Assembly: GCA_024638885.1 (NCBI GenBank)
Contig: JAHEJL010000002.1
Coordinates: 1-64,000, forward strand
Source of the DNA: Coraliomargarita sp.
GTDB lineage: Bacteria; Verrucomicrobiota; Verrucomicrobiia; Opitutales; UBA953
Reading direction: 5' to 3'
DNA length: 64,000 nucleotides
The notes under the pieces are model-generated. The model saw only the letters and a list, made by a program, of their open reading frames with translations, ran no database searches and had not been told where the DNA came from. The first letter of the stretch is position 1, and every line of letters begins with the position of its first letter. This document shows positions 24,556 to 33,537 of this stretch, piece by piece. A program made the position numbers and the translations under genes.

Positions 24556-27549
24556 TTAAGGGTGCACGATGCTCTCGTCGAGGTTGAGGGCCGCGCGGGC
24601 GACGGCGGTCCAGATGTCCTTGTCGGCGACCTTGCGGGCGCGTTGGGCGGCGACGAAAGCCTTCATGGTGGCGAGTTCGTCCGCGGCCGGCGGGCGGGTG
24701 ACGCATCGGCGCAGGACATAGGTGATGCGGGTGTCGTCGTCAGCCCCGGCGCCCATGGCCTTCGCGCCGAGGGCACGGGCGGCTTCCATGAACATCTCGT
24801 CGTTGAGCAAGGTCAGCGCCTGGAGCGGGCTGTTGGAGACGTCGCGGCGGGCGATGCAGGCTTCGCCGGTCGGAGCGTCGAAGGTCGTGGCCATCGCGAA
24901 AGGCGCGGTGCGCTTGATGAAGGTGTAGAGCGAGCGGCGGTAGCGGTCTTCGCCTTCGCTGGGCTTCCATTCGATGCGACCGTAGGTGCCTTCGCTGGTC
25001 ACGCTGGCCGGCTGGGGCGGGTAGACGCCCGGACCGCCCATCTTGGCGGAGAGCAGCCCGGCGGCGCCGAGCGCGCCGTCCCGGATGATCTCGGCGTCGA
25101 GGCGGAAGCGGCTGCCACGGGCGAGCAGGAGGTTCTCGGGGTCCTTCTCGGCCAACGCAGGCGTGACGACGGAGGACTGCTTATAGGTGCCGCTGGTGAC
25201 GATGAGGCGATGCAGCTGCTTCATCGACCAGCCTGACTTCATGAATTCGACGGCGAGCCAGTCCATGAGTTCCGGGTGGCTGGGCGGCAGGCTCTGGTAG
25301 CCGAAGTCTTCGAGCGAGCGCACGAAGCCGCGGCCGAAGAAGGCCTGCCACTGACGGTTGACGGCGACGCGGGCGGTGAGCGGGTTCTCGGGCGCGAAGA
25401 GCCAGCGGGCGAACGTGAGGCGGTTCGCCGGCGCGTCCTTGGGGAGGGCGGGGAGGAAAGCCGGCACGGCGGGCGGAACCTGTTCCTTGGGGCTCAGGTA
25501 TTCGCCGCGGTGGTAGCGATAGGTCGGGCGCGGGTGGGCGGCCGGGCGCTCGCGCATCACGAGCGTCGGCTGGCCGCGCGGAACCTGCTTACGCAGATTG
25601 GCGAGGGCCTTGGCGTGGACGGCGAGTTCGGGGGCGGTCTCGAGGAAACGTTGACGGAGCTTCGCGGGGTCGTGCGGAGCGGCGCCGGCGAGCATCGCCT
25701 CGATCTCGGCCGGATGGCCGGTGGCGGTGGCGTGGGGCTCGGTCGTGACCGAGAGGCGGAAGTGCCCGACGGGGCAGGCGTAATGCTTCTCGAACAGCAT
25801 CTTGAGCGCCCAGCCTGCGGAGAGGTCGGTCGGCTTTTCGAACCGGAAGACGGCGGCGTGGTGCTGGCCGAGTCCGCCGAGGACCTGCCAGCCGCTCGAC
25901 ATCTCGCCGTCGAGCGCGGCGGCGGCGTGGTTCTTCTTGCGGTTCGCGGCGGACTTTGCGGCGGCCTTGGCCTTCTTCGGCGCGACCTTCGCCGGTGTCT
26001 TCGCGGCGGCCGCGGCGTCGTTGATGCGGTCTTCCTCCTCGTCGTTGGTCGCGGTCGCGTCATCGAACGTCAGGCGACGGTCGCCTTGCCAGGCTTGGAA
26101 CTCGCTGAGGAAGAAACCGCCGAGCGGGCCTTCGTAATTCGTGAGGCCGGGGCCGTCGTTGGGCAGGAGCGGGTGGGGGGCGACCTCGAGGCGGATGGCG
26201 ACGGCGCCCTTGATGGCGCGATCGAAGGTCAGGTCATAGACGTCGCTCTTCGTGATGTCGCCGCCGCCGAGGATGAAGCCGTCGGGTTGCACGTCGAGGG
26301 TGGGCAGGGTGGACTTCAGCTTGCCCGGGATGACGGTGGTCCACTTGGCGGCGCGCTGGCTTTCGGCGTTCAGCCAGGCTCCGAAGCGTTGCTCCACGGC
26401 CGCCGCGCCGCCGGGAAACTTGCTCTCCAAGGAGTCTTCGGCCGCGCGCACGCGCTTCGCGTGGTCGGCCTGCCTGGCTTCGAGGTCGAGGGGCGGGATG
26501 TTGTAGGTGGGCTCGTCGGCGTTGTTGAGCAGCGCCATCACCGAATAGTAGTCGGTGTGGAGCACCGGGTCGTATTTGTGCGTGTGGCACTGGGCGCAGT
26601 TGAGCGTGAGGCCCATCCACGTGGCGCCGGTGACGCCCACGCGGTCGACCATGGCATAGAAGCGATATTCGTTCGGATCGGCGCCGCCTTCCTCGTTGAG
26701 CATCGAGTTGCGGTGGAAGCCCGTGGCGACGAGGTCGTCGGGCGTGGCGCCGGGCAGGAGGTCGCCCGCGAGCTGCTTGATGCTGAACTGGTCGTAGGGC
26801 AGGTCGGCGTTGAGCGCTTTCACGACCCAGTCGCGGTAAGGCCAGATCGAGCGGGGGCGGTCCTTCTCGAAGCCGTTGGTGTCGGCGTAGCGCGCCAGGT
26901 CGAGCCAGCGGCGGGCCCAACGTTCGCCGTAGCGGGGCGAAGCCAGCAGGCGGTCGACGAGTTTCTCGTAGGCGTCGGGGGCTTGGTCGCGCACGAACGC
27001 GTCGGCTTCCTCGGGCGTGGGCGGGACGCCGGTGAGGTCCAGCGTCACGCGGCGCACGAGCACGTAACGATCGGCTTCGGGCGAAGGTCGGAGGCCTTCC
27101 TTCGCGAGGCGTGAGCGGACGAAGGCGTCGATCGGATGGCCGCCGCTCTGCGGCAAGGGCGCCTGCTGCGGCGGGATGAAAGCCCAGTGAGCCTGGTACT
27201 TGCCGCCTTCGGCGATCCAGGCGCGGAGCACGGCCTTCTCCTTGTCCGACATCGGCTTCTTCGACTCCGGCGGCGGCATGAGCTCGTCCTCGGCGTGCGC
27301 GAAGATGCGCCGGATCACTTCGCTCTTGTCGGGCTGGCCGGCGACGATGGCGATTTCGCCCGACTTGCCCTTGCCGTGGGCGGACTCGGGGAGGTCGAGG
27401 CGCAGCTTCGCCTTGCGCGAATGTTCGTCCATGCCGTGGCAGGCGAAGCAGTGCTGGGCCAGGATCGGGCGGACTTCCTGGTTGAAGTCGACGGCACCGG
27501 CCGGGGCGACGGCCAAGGCGAGCAGGCAAGCGAAGGGAAGGCGCGGCAT
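24556..27549 (-). CDS. PSD1-type cytochrome protein (PSCyt1, DUF1549, DUF1553)
   Basis: 997 residues from the ATG at 27549 (MPRLPFACLLALAVAPAGA, signal peptide). Order: PSCyt1 cytochrome with CFACHG near residue 35; DUF1549/PSCyt2 (DAFVRSRLAKEGLRPSPEAD, LDLTGVPPTPEEAD, CAQCHTHKYDP as a second CxxCH); a long variable middle with a Lys/Ala-rich linker (KKAKAAAKSAANRKKNH); then DUF1553 (ENPLTARVAVNRQWQAFFGRGFVRSLEDFG, FDAPTGEACIARRDVSNSPLQALTLLNDEMF). Periplasmic heme protein of PVC bacteria, proposed to serve electron transfer during polysaccharide degradation, without proof. The partner gene is the DUF1501 gene downstream. A longer frame beginning MLATPRG is rejected because it translates the promoter. 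Confidence 0.94.
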   Translation of the reverse strand: MPRLPFACLLALAVAPAGAVDFNQEVRPILAQHCFACHGMDEHSRKAKLRLDLPESAHGKGKSGEIAIVAGQPDKSEVIRRIFAHAEDELMPPPESKKPMSDKEKAVLRAWIAEGGKYQAHWAFIPPQQAPLPQSGGHPIDAFVRSRLAKEGLRPSPEADRYVLVRRVTLDLTGVPPTPEEADAFVRDQAPDAYEKLVDRLLASPRYGERWARRWLDLARYADTNGFEKDRPRSIWPYRDWVVKALNADLPYDQFSIKQLAGDLLPGATPDDLVATGFHRNSMLNEEGGADPNEYRFYAMVDRVGVTGATWMGLTLNCAQCHTHKYDPVLHTDYYSVMALLNNADEPTYNIPPLDLEARQADHAKRVRAAEDSLESKFPGGAAAVEQRFGAWLNAESQRAAKWTTVIPGKLKSTLPTLDVQPDGFILGGGDITKSDVYDLTFDRAIKGAVAIRLEVAPHPLLPNDGPGLTNYEGPLGGFFLSEFQAWQGDRRLTFDDATATNDEEEDRINDAAAAAKTPAKVAPKKAKAAAKSAANRKKNHAAAALDGEMSSGWQVLGGLGQHHAAVFRFEKPTDLSAGWALKMLFEKHYACPVGHFRLSVTTEPHATATGHPAEIEAMLAGAAPHDPAKLRQRFLETAPELAVHAKALANLRKQVPRGQPTLVMRERPAAHPRPTYRYHRGEYLSPKEQVPPAVPAFLPALPKDAPANRLTFARWLFAPENPLTARVAVNRQWQAFFGRGFVRSLEDFGYQSLPPSHPELMDWLAVEFMKSGWSMKQLHRLIVTSGTYKQSSVVTPALAEKDPENLLLARGSRFRLDAEIIRDGALGAAGLLSAKMGGPGVYPPQPASVTSEGTYGRIEWKPSEGEDRYRRSLYTFIKRTAPFAMATTFDAPTGEACIARRDVSNSPLQALTLLNDEMFMEAARALGAKAMGAGADDDTRITYVLRRCVTRPPAADELATMKAFVAAQRARKVADKDIWTAVARAALNLDESIVHP

Positions 27550-27582
27550 GGGCTGGGCCGGAGGGGTTCCGGGCACAGGGGT

Positions 27583-27611
27583 AAGACAGGCCAACCCCCG
27601 AGGGGTTGCGA
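27583..27611 (-). promoter_or_regulatory. ECF-like promoter motif before the PSD1 cytochrome gene
   Basis: TCGCAA (27606-27611, continuing CC) and TGTCTT (27583-27588) have a 17-base spacer. The -10 ends 33 bases before the ATG at 27549, so a leader of about 27 bases is expected. Confidence 0.5.
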
Positions 27612-27653
27612 GCAATTAGCGAAAGCCCGCCGGGCGCGGGGCGGTTGACGGGC

Positions 27654-29720
27654 TTATTTGGTCACCGCGATCCACTGCACGGCGTCGACGATCACGTGGC
27701 CGTCGGTGCCGGCGTTGCCGATCTCGACCCAGCCCTCCTGGCCGGCGGCGAAGTCGAAGGTGCCGAGCACGTGGAAGGGCGCGTCGCCCTTGGGGGCGAG
27801 CTTCTGGTTCACGAGGATCTTGGTCTCGCCTCGGGCGTGGTGGATCGTCACCGGGACGTTCGTCGCGCGGTTGCCGTTCACGCTGTAGGAAACGGCGACG
27901 CGGTATCTGCCGGCGGCCGGCAGTTGCGGGGCGTAGCGGGCGGTCATCGCGCCTTTCTCGGCGTTGCCGTCGTGACGGTAGCTGTCGCCGACGAAGTTGC
28001 CCGAGACATGGCCGGTCTGCTCGAAGCCCTTGAGCGTGGCGTCGGTATCGTCGACGACGATGCCCGGGAGCTTGGTCTTATCCAGACCGTGGCCGCCCGC
28101 CGGGGCGGTCGCCACGAAGTCGAGCATCTGGCCGGAGGCGAGCAGGCGCTCCTTGAGGACGCCGTAGTCGACGGCCTGCACGGAGGTGCCGCGCTCGATG
28201 GCGAGGCCGGCGGCGGTGGCGGCGGACTGGCCGAGCACCATGAAGACCGGCTCCATGCGGATCGAGCCGTAGGCGATGTGGCTGGCGCTGAGGCAGACCG
28301 GCACGAGGAGATTGGTGCATTCGGAGGCCTTGGGGCGAAGGCTGCGGTAGCTGACGGGGTAGGGCTTGCTGCCGACCTGGACGTCGCCCTCGTTGCGCAC
28401 GAAGCCTTCCTTGGTCACGAAGCGCTGGATGTGGTGGGAGTCCATGTTGTAGGCGCCCATGCCGACGGAGTCTTCGACGACTTCGACGCGGCGGCAGTTC
28501 TTCTCGGACATGACGTAGTCGGAGACCATGCGGCGGGCTTCGCGGACGTAGAGCTGGCGGGGCCAGTTGCCGTGGTCCGTGAACTCGTCCTTCGCGAGGC
28601 CGAGCTTCTGGAAGGCGAGGCGCATCTTCTCGGGGACGCGCGGGTGGTGGGCGTAGGTCCACATCAGGCCCTTCTGCCAGTCTTCGTGGGCCTGCCAGAT
28701 CTTGGCGCGGGTGGCGTAGTCGGCCTCCGCGTAGTCCCAGTTCTGGCCGATGAAGTCGGTGCTGATGGCGAAGTTGTTGTTCGTGTCCGTCTTGCGGTTG
28801 GGCATCGGCGTGGGCGCCCACGAGAGGCGGTCTTCGCCGGCCTCGACGTTGCGGAGGGCGAGCTCATACCAGCGTTCGTCGTAGCGGGCGGGCTTCTCCC
28901 AGTCGCGGCGGTTCGCCGGCACGTCGGTCGTGCACATGCGGAAGTTGTAGGCCTGGACCTTGCGGTCGCCGGAGCCGTCCGGTCCGGGGATCTCCTTCTC
29001 GATGCCCGGCAGCAGGCCGCTGGCGGGGTCGCCCTTCTTCACGTAGGGGTCGACCTCGACCTTGAACTGGTGCGACTTCGCGTGGCCGACCTGTACGCCG
29101 TTGAGGGTCTCGCCGTAGGTGGCGTTGGCCTCGCGCCCGACGTGGTAGCTGACACCCGCCTTGGCCATCAGGTCGCCTTCGTAGGTCGCGTCGATGAAGA
29201 CCTTGCCGGTGAATGCGCGGCCGCTTTCCATGACGATCTTCACGATGCGCGTGCCGTCCTTGACGACGCCCTTCCTGAGGTCGAGGCGCTCGCCGAAGAC
29301 GACCGTCACCTTGTCGCCGGCGGCCTTGAGCATCTGGTCGTAGACGGCGGTGGCCACGTGCGGCTCGAAGGTCCACATCGTGCCTTCGTCGGCCGCGTTA
29401 CCGTGCGGGCGCTTGGAGAAGTAAGCCTCGCGGGTCTGGTGGACCCACTTCGCGTCCTCGGCGTAATACTTCGCGATGCCGGCGTAGAATTCGCGGGACA
29501 GCCCGCCGATGGCCTTCTTGTTGCCGATGTCGGTGGCGCCGAGTCCGCCGGTGGTCAGGCCGCCGAGGAATCGGGTCGGCTCGATGAGCACGGCCGTGCG
29601 GCCTTCGCGGGCCGCCTGGATGGCCGCGGTGATGCCGCCGGAGGTGCCGCCGTAGATGACGATGTCCTGGGCGGGGAGGGCGGCGGTCAGGCCGAGAAGG
29701 GAAAGCAGCAGCGTGCGCAT
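27654..29720 (-). CDS. FAD-dependent oxidoreductase with golvesin/xanthan-lyase-type C-terminal domain
   Basis: 688 residues. Signal peptide MRTLLLSLLGLTAALPA is followed at once by the dinucleotide-binding start DIVIYGGTSGGITAAIQAARE and LIEPTRFLGGLTTGGLG. FIDATYEGDLMAKAGVSYHVGRE and the C-terminal FAD contacts GQSAATAAGLAIERG define the FAD-dependent oxidoreductase family of PVC bacteria and Bacteroidota. The last 140 residues (GNFVGDSYRHDGN, YRVAVSYSVNGNRATNVPV, GWVEIGNAGTDGHVIVDAVQW) form a golvesin-like beta-sandwich, probably for carbohydrate binding. Predicted exported oxidation of a sugar derivative. A weak promoter lies at 29733-29760. Confidence 0.9.
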   Translation of the reverse strand: MRTLLLSLLGLTAALPAQDIVIYGGTSGGITAAIQAAREGRTAVLIEPTRFLGGLTTGGLGATDIGNKKAIGGLSREFYAGIAKYYAEDAKWVHQTREAYFSKRPHGNAADEGTMWTFEPHVATAVYDQMLKAAGDKVTVVFGERLDLRKGVVKDGTRIVKIVMESGRAFTGKVFIDATYEGDLMAKAGVSYHVGREANATYGETLNGVQVGHAKSHQFKVEVDPYVKKGDPASGLLPGIEKEIPGPDGSGDRKVQAYNFRMCTTDVPANRRDWEKPARYDERWYELALRNVEAGEDRLSWAPTPMPNRKTDTNNNFAISTDFIGQNWDYAEADYATRAKIWQAHEDWQKGLMWTYAHHPRVPEKMRLAFQKLGLAKDEFTDHGNWPRQLYVREARRMVSDYVMSEKNCRRVEVVEDSVGMGAYNMDSHHIQRFVTKEGFVRNEGDVQVGSKPYPVSYRSLRPKASECTNLLVPVCLSASHIAYGSIRMEPVFMVLGQSAATAAGLAIERGTSVQAVDYGVLKERLLASGQMLDFVATAPAGGHGLDKTKLPGIVVDDTDATLKGFEQTGHVSGNFVGDSYRHDGNAEKGAMTARYAPQLPAAGRYRVAVSYSVNGNRATNVPVTIHHARGETKILVNQKLAPKGDAPFHVLGTFDFAAGQEGWVEIGNAGTDGHVIVDAVQWIAVTK

Positions 29721-29732
29721 GGGGATGCGCCG

Positions 29733-29760
29733 ATGTCAGCAGGTCCCGCCGACCCTGCAA
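29733..29760 (-). promoter_or_regulatory. Weak promoter candidate before the FAD oxidoreductase
   Basis: TTGCAG (29755-29760) and TGACAT (29733-29738) have a 16-base spacer, and the -10 ends 12 bases before the ATG at 29720. It resembles the ECF-like motif at the -35 only in part. Confidence 0.3.
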
Positions 29761-29774
29761 CCCCGTTCCTTGGC

Positions 29775-30632
29775 TCAGCGTCCCAGGGCAGGCTTAAGCA
29801 GCGGGGCCAGCTTCTGGGCGTAGACCTCGTAGCCGGCCAAGGAGAGGTGGATCTTGTCGGAAGTATAGAGCTCCGCTTTGATCGTGCCGTCGGCGTTGAG
29901 GAAGTCCTTGGTCAGGTCGAGCACCTTGACCTTGGGGTCGGCGTCGAGCTTCAGTTTGTCGAGCTCGGCGTTGGTGAGCAGGATGTCCTCGTAGAAGCGG
30001 ACTTTCGGCGCGTGGCAGGGCAGGATCTTCGCGACGACGACGTCGGCCTCGGGGAACTTCTCGCGCAGGTTGGCGAGGCAGGCCTTCACGCCTTGCGCGG
30101 CTGCGGCCACGCCGGTCTCGGGCGTGAAGAACATGTTGTTGTTGCCGATCATCAGCACGATGGCGCGCGGCTTGAGGCCGTCGACGCCGCCATGGTCGAG
30201 CCGCCAGAGGACGTTCTGGGCCTTGTCTCCGCCGATGCCGATGTTGATCGTCTTGGCGTGCGGGAACGCCTTCAGCCAGGCGGCGTTCAGGACGCCTTTG
30301 TCGAGCGGACTGCCCCATTGCTGGGTGATCGAGTCGCCGACCAGCAGCACGTCGCACGGACCGGCGTTCTTCTGCGCGTAGGCGACCAGCTTCGCGTGGG
30401 TGTCGACCCAGCTCGTCCCGCCCCAGGTGCCGGCGGAGGGAACAGCCGGCCAGAGCTGAGGCAGGTGCTGGTTGATCTCTCGCCCGGGGCGACGTTCATA
30501 CTCGGGCTTGGCGATGAAGGCCTTTTCGTCTGCCGTCAGGGGCCACCCCGTCGGCTGGGGGTCGGCCGGCTTGTGGGCGTATTCGAGGGCCAGCAAGGGG
30601 GCGGCCAACAGCAAGGGCAGGCAACGTCGCAT
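29775..30632 (-). CDS. Secreted SGNH/GDSL hydrolase
   Basis: 285 residues from the ATG at 30632 (MRRCLPLLLAAPLLALEY, signal peptide). SGNH blocks: GDSITQQWG (Ser), NIGIGGDKAQN (Gly), MIGNNN (Asn) and DKIHLSLAGY (Asp/His). This pattern matches the PAF-acetylhydrolase-like deacetylase group, so removal of an acyl group from a carbohydrate or lipid is likely. It follows the esterase at 30644 by 11 bases and belongs to its operon. The ATG at 30674 is rejected since it lies within the coding end of that esterase. Confidence 0.92.
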   Translation of the reverse strand: MRRCLPLLLAAPLLALEYAHKPADPQPTGWPLTADEKAFIAKPEYERRPGREINQHLPQLWPAVPSAGTWGGTSWVDTHAKLVAYAQKNAGPCDVLLVGDSITQQWGSPLDKGVLNAAWLKAFPHAKTINIGIGGDKAQNVLWRLDHGGVDGLKPRAIVLMIGNNNMFFTPETGVAAAAQGVKACLANLREKFPEADVVVAKILPCHAPKVRFYEDILLTNAELDKLKLDADPKVKVLDLTKDFLNADGTIKAELYTSDKIHLSLAGYEVYAQKLAPLLKPALGR

Positions 30633-30643
30633 GGCTTCGGCCC

Positions 30644-31774
30644 TTACTTGGCTTGGTAGCCCTTCCAGAGCCATTCGAGGGCGGAGGGCAGGAGCTGGGC
30701 GCGAGCGTTACCGATGCCGTGGCCGGAATCCTGGCAGAAGTAGTACTGGTAGGGGTAGCCCTTGTCCTTGAGGACCTTCGCCATGCGGTGGTTGGCCTCG
30801 ACCCAGTCGTGCATGCCGTCGCGCATGACGTTGGGGTTGTAGTTGTCGCGGTCGCCGACGGCCATGTAGAGGCGGATGGGCTTGCGCTCGCTCTGGGGGA
30901 TGAGGGTCTCGTGGAAATCCCAGGCGCCGCCCGGGGTCTTGGGGTCGAAAGGCCACTGCTGGTTGACGAACGTGCCGGAGAGGGTGAGCACGCGGCGGAA
31001 CCATTCCGGGTGATACCAGGCCATGATCAGCGCGGCGGAACCGCCGGAGCTCGTGCCCATCGTGGCGCGGCCTTCGGGGTCGGACGTGAACTTCACGCCG
31101 TAGTTCTTTTCGACGAGCGGGAGCACCTCGTGCTGGATGTATTCGGCGTAGAGGCCCGACATGGTGTCGTACTCTTTGCCGCGCTCATGGCCTTGGGCGT
31201 CGCCGCCGCCGTTGGCGATCTGCACCATGATGAGGGCCGGGATGCGCTTCTGCGCGATCAGGTTGTCGAGGATGCGCGCCATGTTCTGGTCGGTCTTGCC
31301 GAGGCCGGGGCCGTCGTGGGTGACGAGCAACGGGGCGGCGGTGCCGGCGACGTATTGCGCGGGGATGTAGACGGTGATGGTGCGCTTGTAGTCGATGGAG
31401 CGCGTCTTGACGATGAGGGTCTTCGGGTTCTGCGGGTCGGGCACGCCGAACTCGTCGCGCGCGATGCCGGGGTTGAAGCGCTGCGTGGTCTTGGAATCGA
31501 TCTGGAACTGCTGGAACTTGCCCTGCGGCACGCCTTCGACGGCCTTGGTCTCGGGCGCGGCGACGTAGGTAGGTCCTACGAGGTAGTTGCCGTCGGCAAG
31601 CGACGTCTTGGTGTCGAGGCGGACGAAGGCCGGGGCGCCCGGGGCGTCGAACGCGCGCGTGGGCGGGGTGGGACGGTCAGGCTTCTTGGGCGTCGGCTTG
31701 GCGCCCTTGGGGGCGTCGGCGGCGGTGAGCGCGGCCAGCGGGGCTAGCAGCAGCAGGGCGAGGAGGGAGCGCAT
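30644..31774 (-). CDS. Secreted esterase of the enterochelin-esterase/feruloyl-esterase group
   Basis: 376 residues. Signal peptide MRSLLALLLLAPLAALTAA, then a Pro/Lys-rich linker (PKGAKPTPKKPDRPTPPT). The catalytic domain has VYIPAQYVAGTAAPLLVTHDG, nucleophile elbow GTSSGGS, GDRDNYNPN (candidate Asp) and FCQDSGHGIG (His). The closest described group is putative esterase D/IroE, which hydrolyses aryl or acyl esters. The SGNH hydrolase downstream is co-transcribed. No clear promoter was found in the 40-base gap to the next gene, so it may be read through from the sulfatase at 31815-33431. Confidence 0.88.
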   Translation of the reverse strand: MRSLLALLLLAPLAALTAADAPKGAKPTPKKPDRPTPPTRAFDAPGAPAFVRLDTKTSLADGNYLVGPTYVAAPETKAVEGVPQGKFQQFQIDSKTTQRFNPGIARDEFGVPDPQNPKTLIVKTRSIDYKRTITVYIPAQYVAGTAAPLLVTHDGPGLGKTDQNMARILDNLIAQKRIPALIMVQIANGGGDAQGHERGKEYDTMSGLYAEYIQHEVLPLVEKNYGVKFTSDPEGRATMGTSSGGSAALIMAWYHPEWFRRVLTLSGTFVNQQWPFDPKTPGGAWDFHETLIPQSERKPIRLYMAVGDRDNYNPNVMRDGMHDWVEANHRMAKVLKDKGYPYQYYFCQDSGHGIGNARAQLLPSALEWLWKGYQAK

Positions 31775-31814
31775 GGGTCGTGGAAAAGGATAGAGGGCGG
31801 ATGACAGGGGACTG

Positions 31815-33431
31815 TTACTTCGCCTTCTTCTTGCCGGCCTTGCCCTTGGGTTGTTCCGCGAGGGTGAGCTTGGCGAGGGCGGCGTATTCGTCGGTCTGCC
31901 GCTGCCAGAGCGCGGCGAGTTCCTTGGCCTTCTCGGGCATCTTCGCGGCGAGGTCGTTCTGTTCCGCGCGATCGGTCTTCAGGTCGTAGAGTGACCAGGC
32001 CTCGCCCTTGGCCGCGACGAGTTTGAGGTCGCCCACGCGGATGGCCTTGTTGTCTTCGTGGAGCCACCAGAGGCTTGGGCGTTCGATGGTGACGTCCTTG
32101 GCGAAGGCCGGAGCAAGGCTCTTGCCGGGGGCGGGCGGCATGGGCTGGCCTTTCCAGTCGGCCGGCTTCGTCGTGCCGGCCAGTTCCAGGATCGTCGGGA
32201 CGATGTCGACGACATGGCCGGGCGTGTGGCGGAGTTCGCCGTGGGCGGCGATGCCGGCGGGCCAGGCGGCGATGAGCGGCGTGCTGATGCCGCCTTCATG
32301 GACCCAGGTCTTATGGCGGCGGTGCGGCGTGTTGGCGGCGCCCGAGAAGCCGGGCCCGAGGGAGAGGTAAGTGGCGGCGCTGCCCATCTCGGCCTGCGGG
32401 TCGTGGCCGCCGTCGCGGACCATGATCTCGGCGCTCGCGCCGTTGTCGGAGGCGAAGAGGATGAGCGTGTTCTCATAGGCGCCCATGGCCTTGAGCTGCG
32501 CGATGAGCCGGCCGATCTCCTGGTCCATGCGGTCGATCATCGCGGCGTGGATGGCCATCTTCGTGGCCTGGAAGCGGCGTTGCTCGTCGGTCAGTTCGGC
32601 CCAAGGCAGCGGACGGTTCACCTCGCCGGCGCCGAGCTTCTTCATCGCGTCGGGGAAGGCGTAGGGCGGACCCACTTCACGTTCGAGCGCGGAGAGGGTC
32701 GTGTTCGTGAGGCCCATCGACTGCTGGCGGGCGAAGCGCGCGGCGCGCAGGGCTTCCCAGCCGGCGAGATACTTGTCGCGATATTTCGCGATGTCCTGCG
32801 GCAAGGCGTGGAGGGGGAAGTGCGGCGCGATGAAGGCGACGTAATGGAAGAACGGCTGCTCCCGGTGGTGCGCCGCATGGTCCTTCAGGCACTCGATGGC
32901 GTGGTCGGCGATGGCGATGCTGGCGTAGTAGCCTTTTTCGTCGGCCGGCGGGGTCACGGCGACGTCATCGATGAAGTTGCCCTTCGCGCTGAAGTAGTTG
33001 CCGTGGTTGCGCATGTCCAGCGAGCGGTCGAAGCCGCTGGCCAGCACCGGGCCGTCGATGTGCCACTTGCCGCTATGGTAGCTGCGGTAGCCGGCGGACT
33101 TCAGGTAGTCGGGCAGCAGGCGCGCCCAGGACTGGCGGACGCCTTGCCCGCCGCCGCCGAGGCCCGGCAGGGAATCGCGGTGGATCTGCTGCGCGTAGTA
33201 GCCGGAGAGCAGGGCGCTGCGGGAAGGCCAGCAACGGGCGGTGTTGTAGAACTGCGTGAAGCGGACGCCGTGGGCGGCGAGGGCGTCGAGGTTCGGCGTG
33301 GCGACTTCGCTGCCGTAGCAGCCGAGGTCGGAGTAGCCGAGGTCATCGGCCAGGATGAGCACGACGTTCGGACGCTGCGGGGCGGCGAAGGTCGCCAACG
33401 TGGCGAGCAGCAGGGCAAACAGGGTGCGCAT
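31815..33431 (-). CDS. Secreted sulfatase (arylsulfatase-like, Cys type)
   Basis: 538 residues from the ATG at 33431 (MRTLFALLLATLATFA, signal peptide). RPNVVLILADDLGYSDLGCYG holds the metal-binding Asp pair; the formylglycine motif is CWPSR with Cys67; GKWHIDGP and LILFASDNGASAEIM follow. Mid-protein text (HYVAFIAPHFPLHALPQDIAKYRDKY) is typical of the arylsulfatase A-like subfamily common in this phylum. The frame extends upstream to 33527 but there it crosses the promoter and the REP-like hairpin, so the internal ATG is used. The promoter is at 33443-33472. Confidence 0.95.
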   Translation of the reverse strand: MRTLFALLLATLATFAAPQRPNVVLILADDLGYSDLGCYGSEVATPNLDALAAHGVRFTQFYNTARCWPSRSALLSGYYAQQIHRDSLPGLGGGGQGVRQSWARLLPDYLKSAGYRSYHSGKWHIDGPVLASGFDRSLDMRNHGNYFSAKGNFIDDVAVTPPADEKGYYASIAIADHAIECLKDHAAHHREQPFFHYVAFIAPHFPLHALPQDIAKYRDKYLAGWEALRAARFARQQSMGLTNTTLSALEREVGPPYAFPDAMKKLGAGEVNRPLPWAELTDEQRRFQATKMAIHAAMIDRMDQEIGRLIAQLKAMGAYENTLILFASDNGASAEIMVRDGGHDPQAEMGSAATYLSLGPGFSGAANTPHRRHKTWVHEGGISTPLIAAWPAGIAAHGELRHTPGHVVDIVPTILELAGTTKPADWKGQPMPPAPGKSLAPAFAKDVTIERPSLWWLHEDNKAIRVGDLKLVAAKGEAWSLYDLKTDRAEQNDLAAKMPEKAKELAALWQRQTDEYAALAKLTLAEQPKGKAGKKKAK

Positions 33432-33442
33432 GGGGGTGGACG

Positions 33443-33472
33443 AAGTTACGAGGTAAATCCCGCGGAGGGCAA
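33443..33472 (-). promoter_or_regulatory. Sigma70-like promoter of the sulfatase at 31815, short leader
   Basis: TTGCCC (33467-33472) and TAACTT (33443-33448) have an 18-base spacer. The -10 ends 11 bases before the ATG, so a leader of about 5 bases (ACCCCC) is predicted. Confidence 0.5.
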
Positions 33473-33480
33473 AGACGGAA

Positions 33481-33516
33481 ATGGGGTCAGACCCCGTTAA
33501 GCTGGTCTGACCCCAT
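33481..33516. repeat. REP-like hairpin, copy 1
   Basis: ATGGGGTCAGACC (33481-33493) and GGTCTGACCCCAT (33504-33516) form a perfect 13-bp stem with a 10-base loop. A second copy lies at 46136. It sits just upstream of the sulfatase promoter. Confidence 0.85.
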
Positions 33517-33537
33517 CGGGTGCGCATGGTTCGCGGC

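Noticed and set aside
27549..27615. N-terminal extension of the PSD1 protein starting MLATPRG
   Set aside because: These codons translate the promoter -35/-10 region; MPRLPFACLLALA is a normal signal peptide. Equivalent extensions at 22992 and 21351 were rejected likewise.
27606..30659. 1017-codon plus-strand reading frame
   Set aside because: Antisense to the FAD oxidoreductase and SGNH genes, low-complexity Val/Gly/Ala/Asp/Glu content, no motif. Similar long antisense frames at 12643-15354, 38312-41338 and 54468-57497 were rejected for the same reason.
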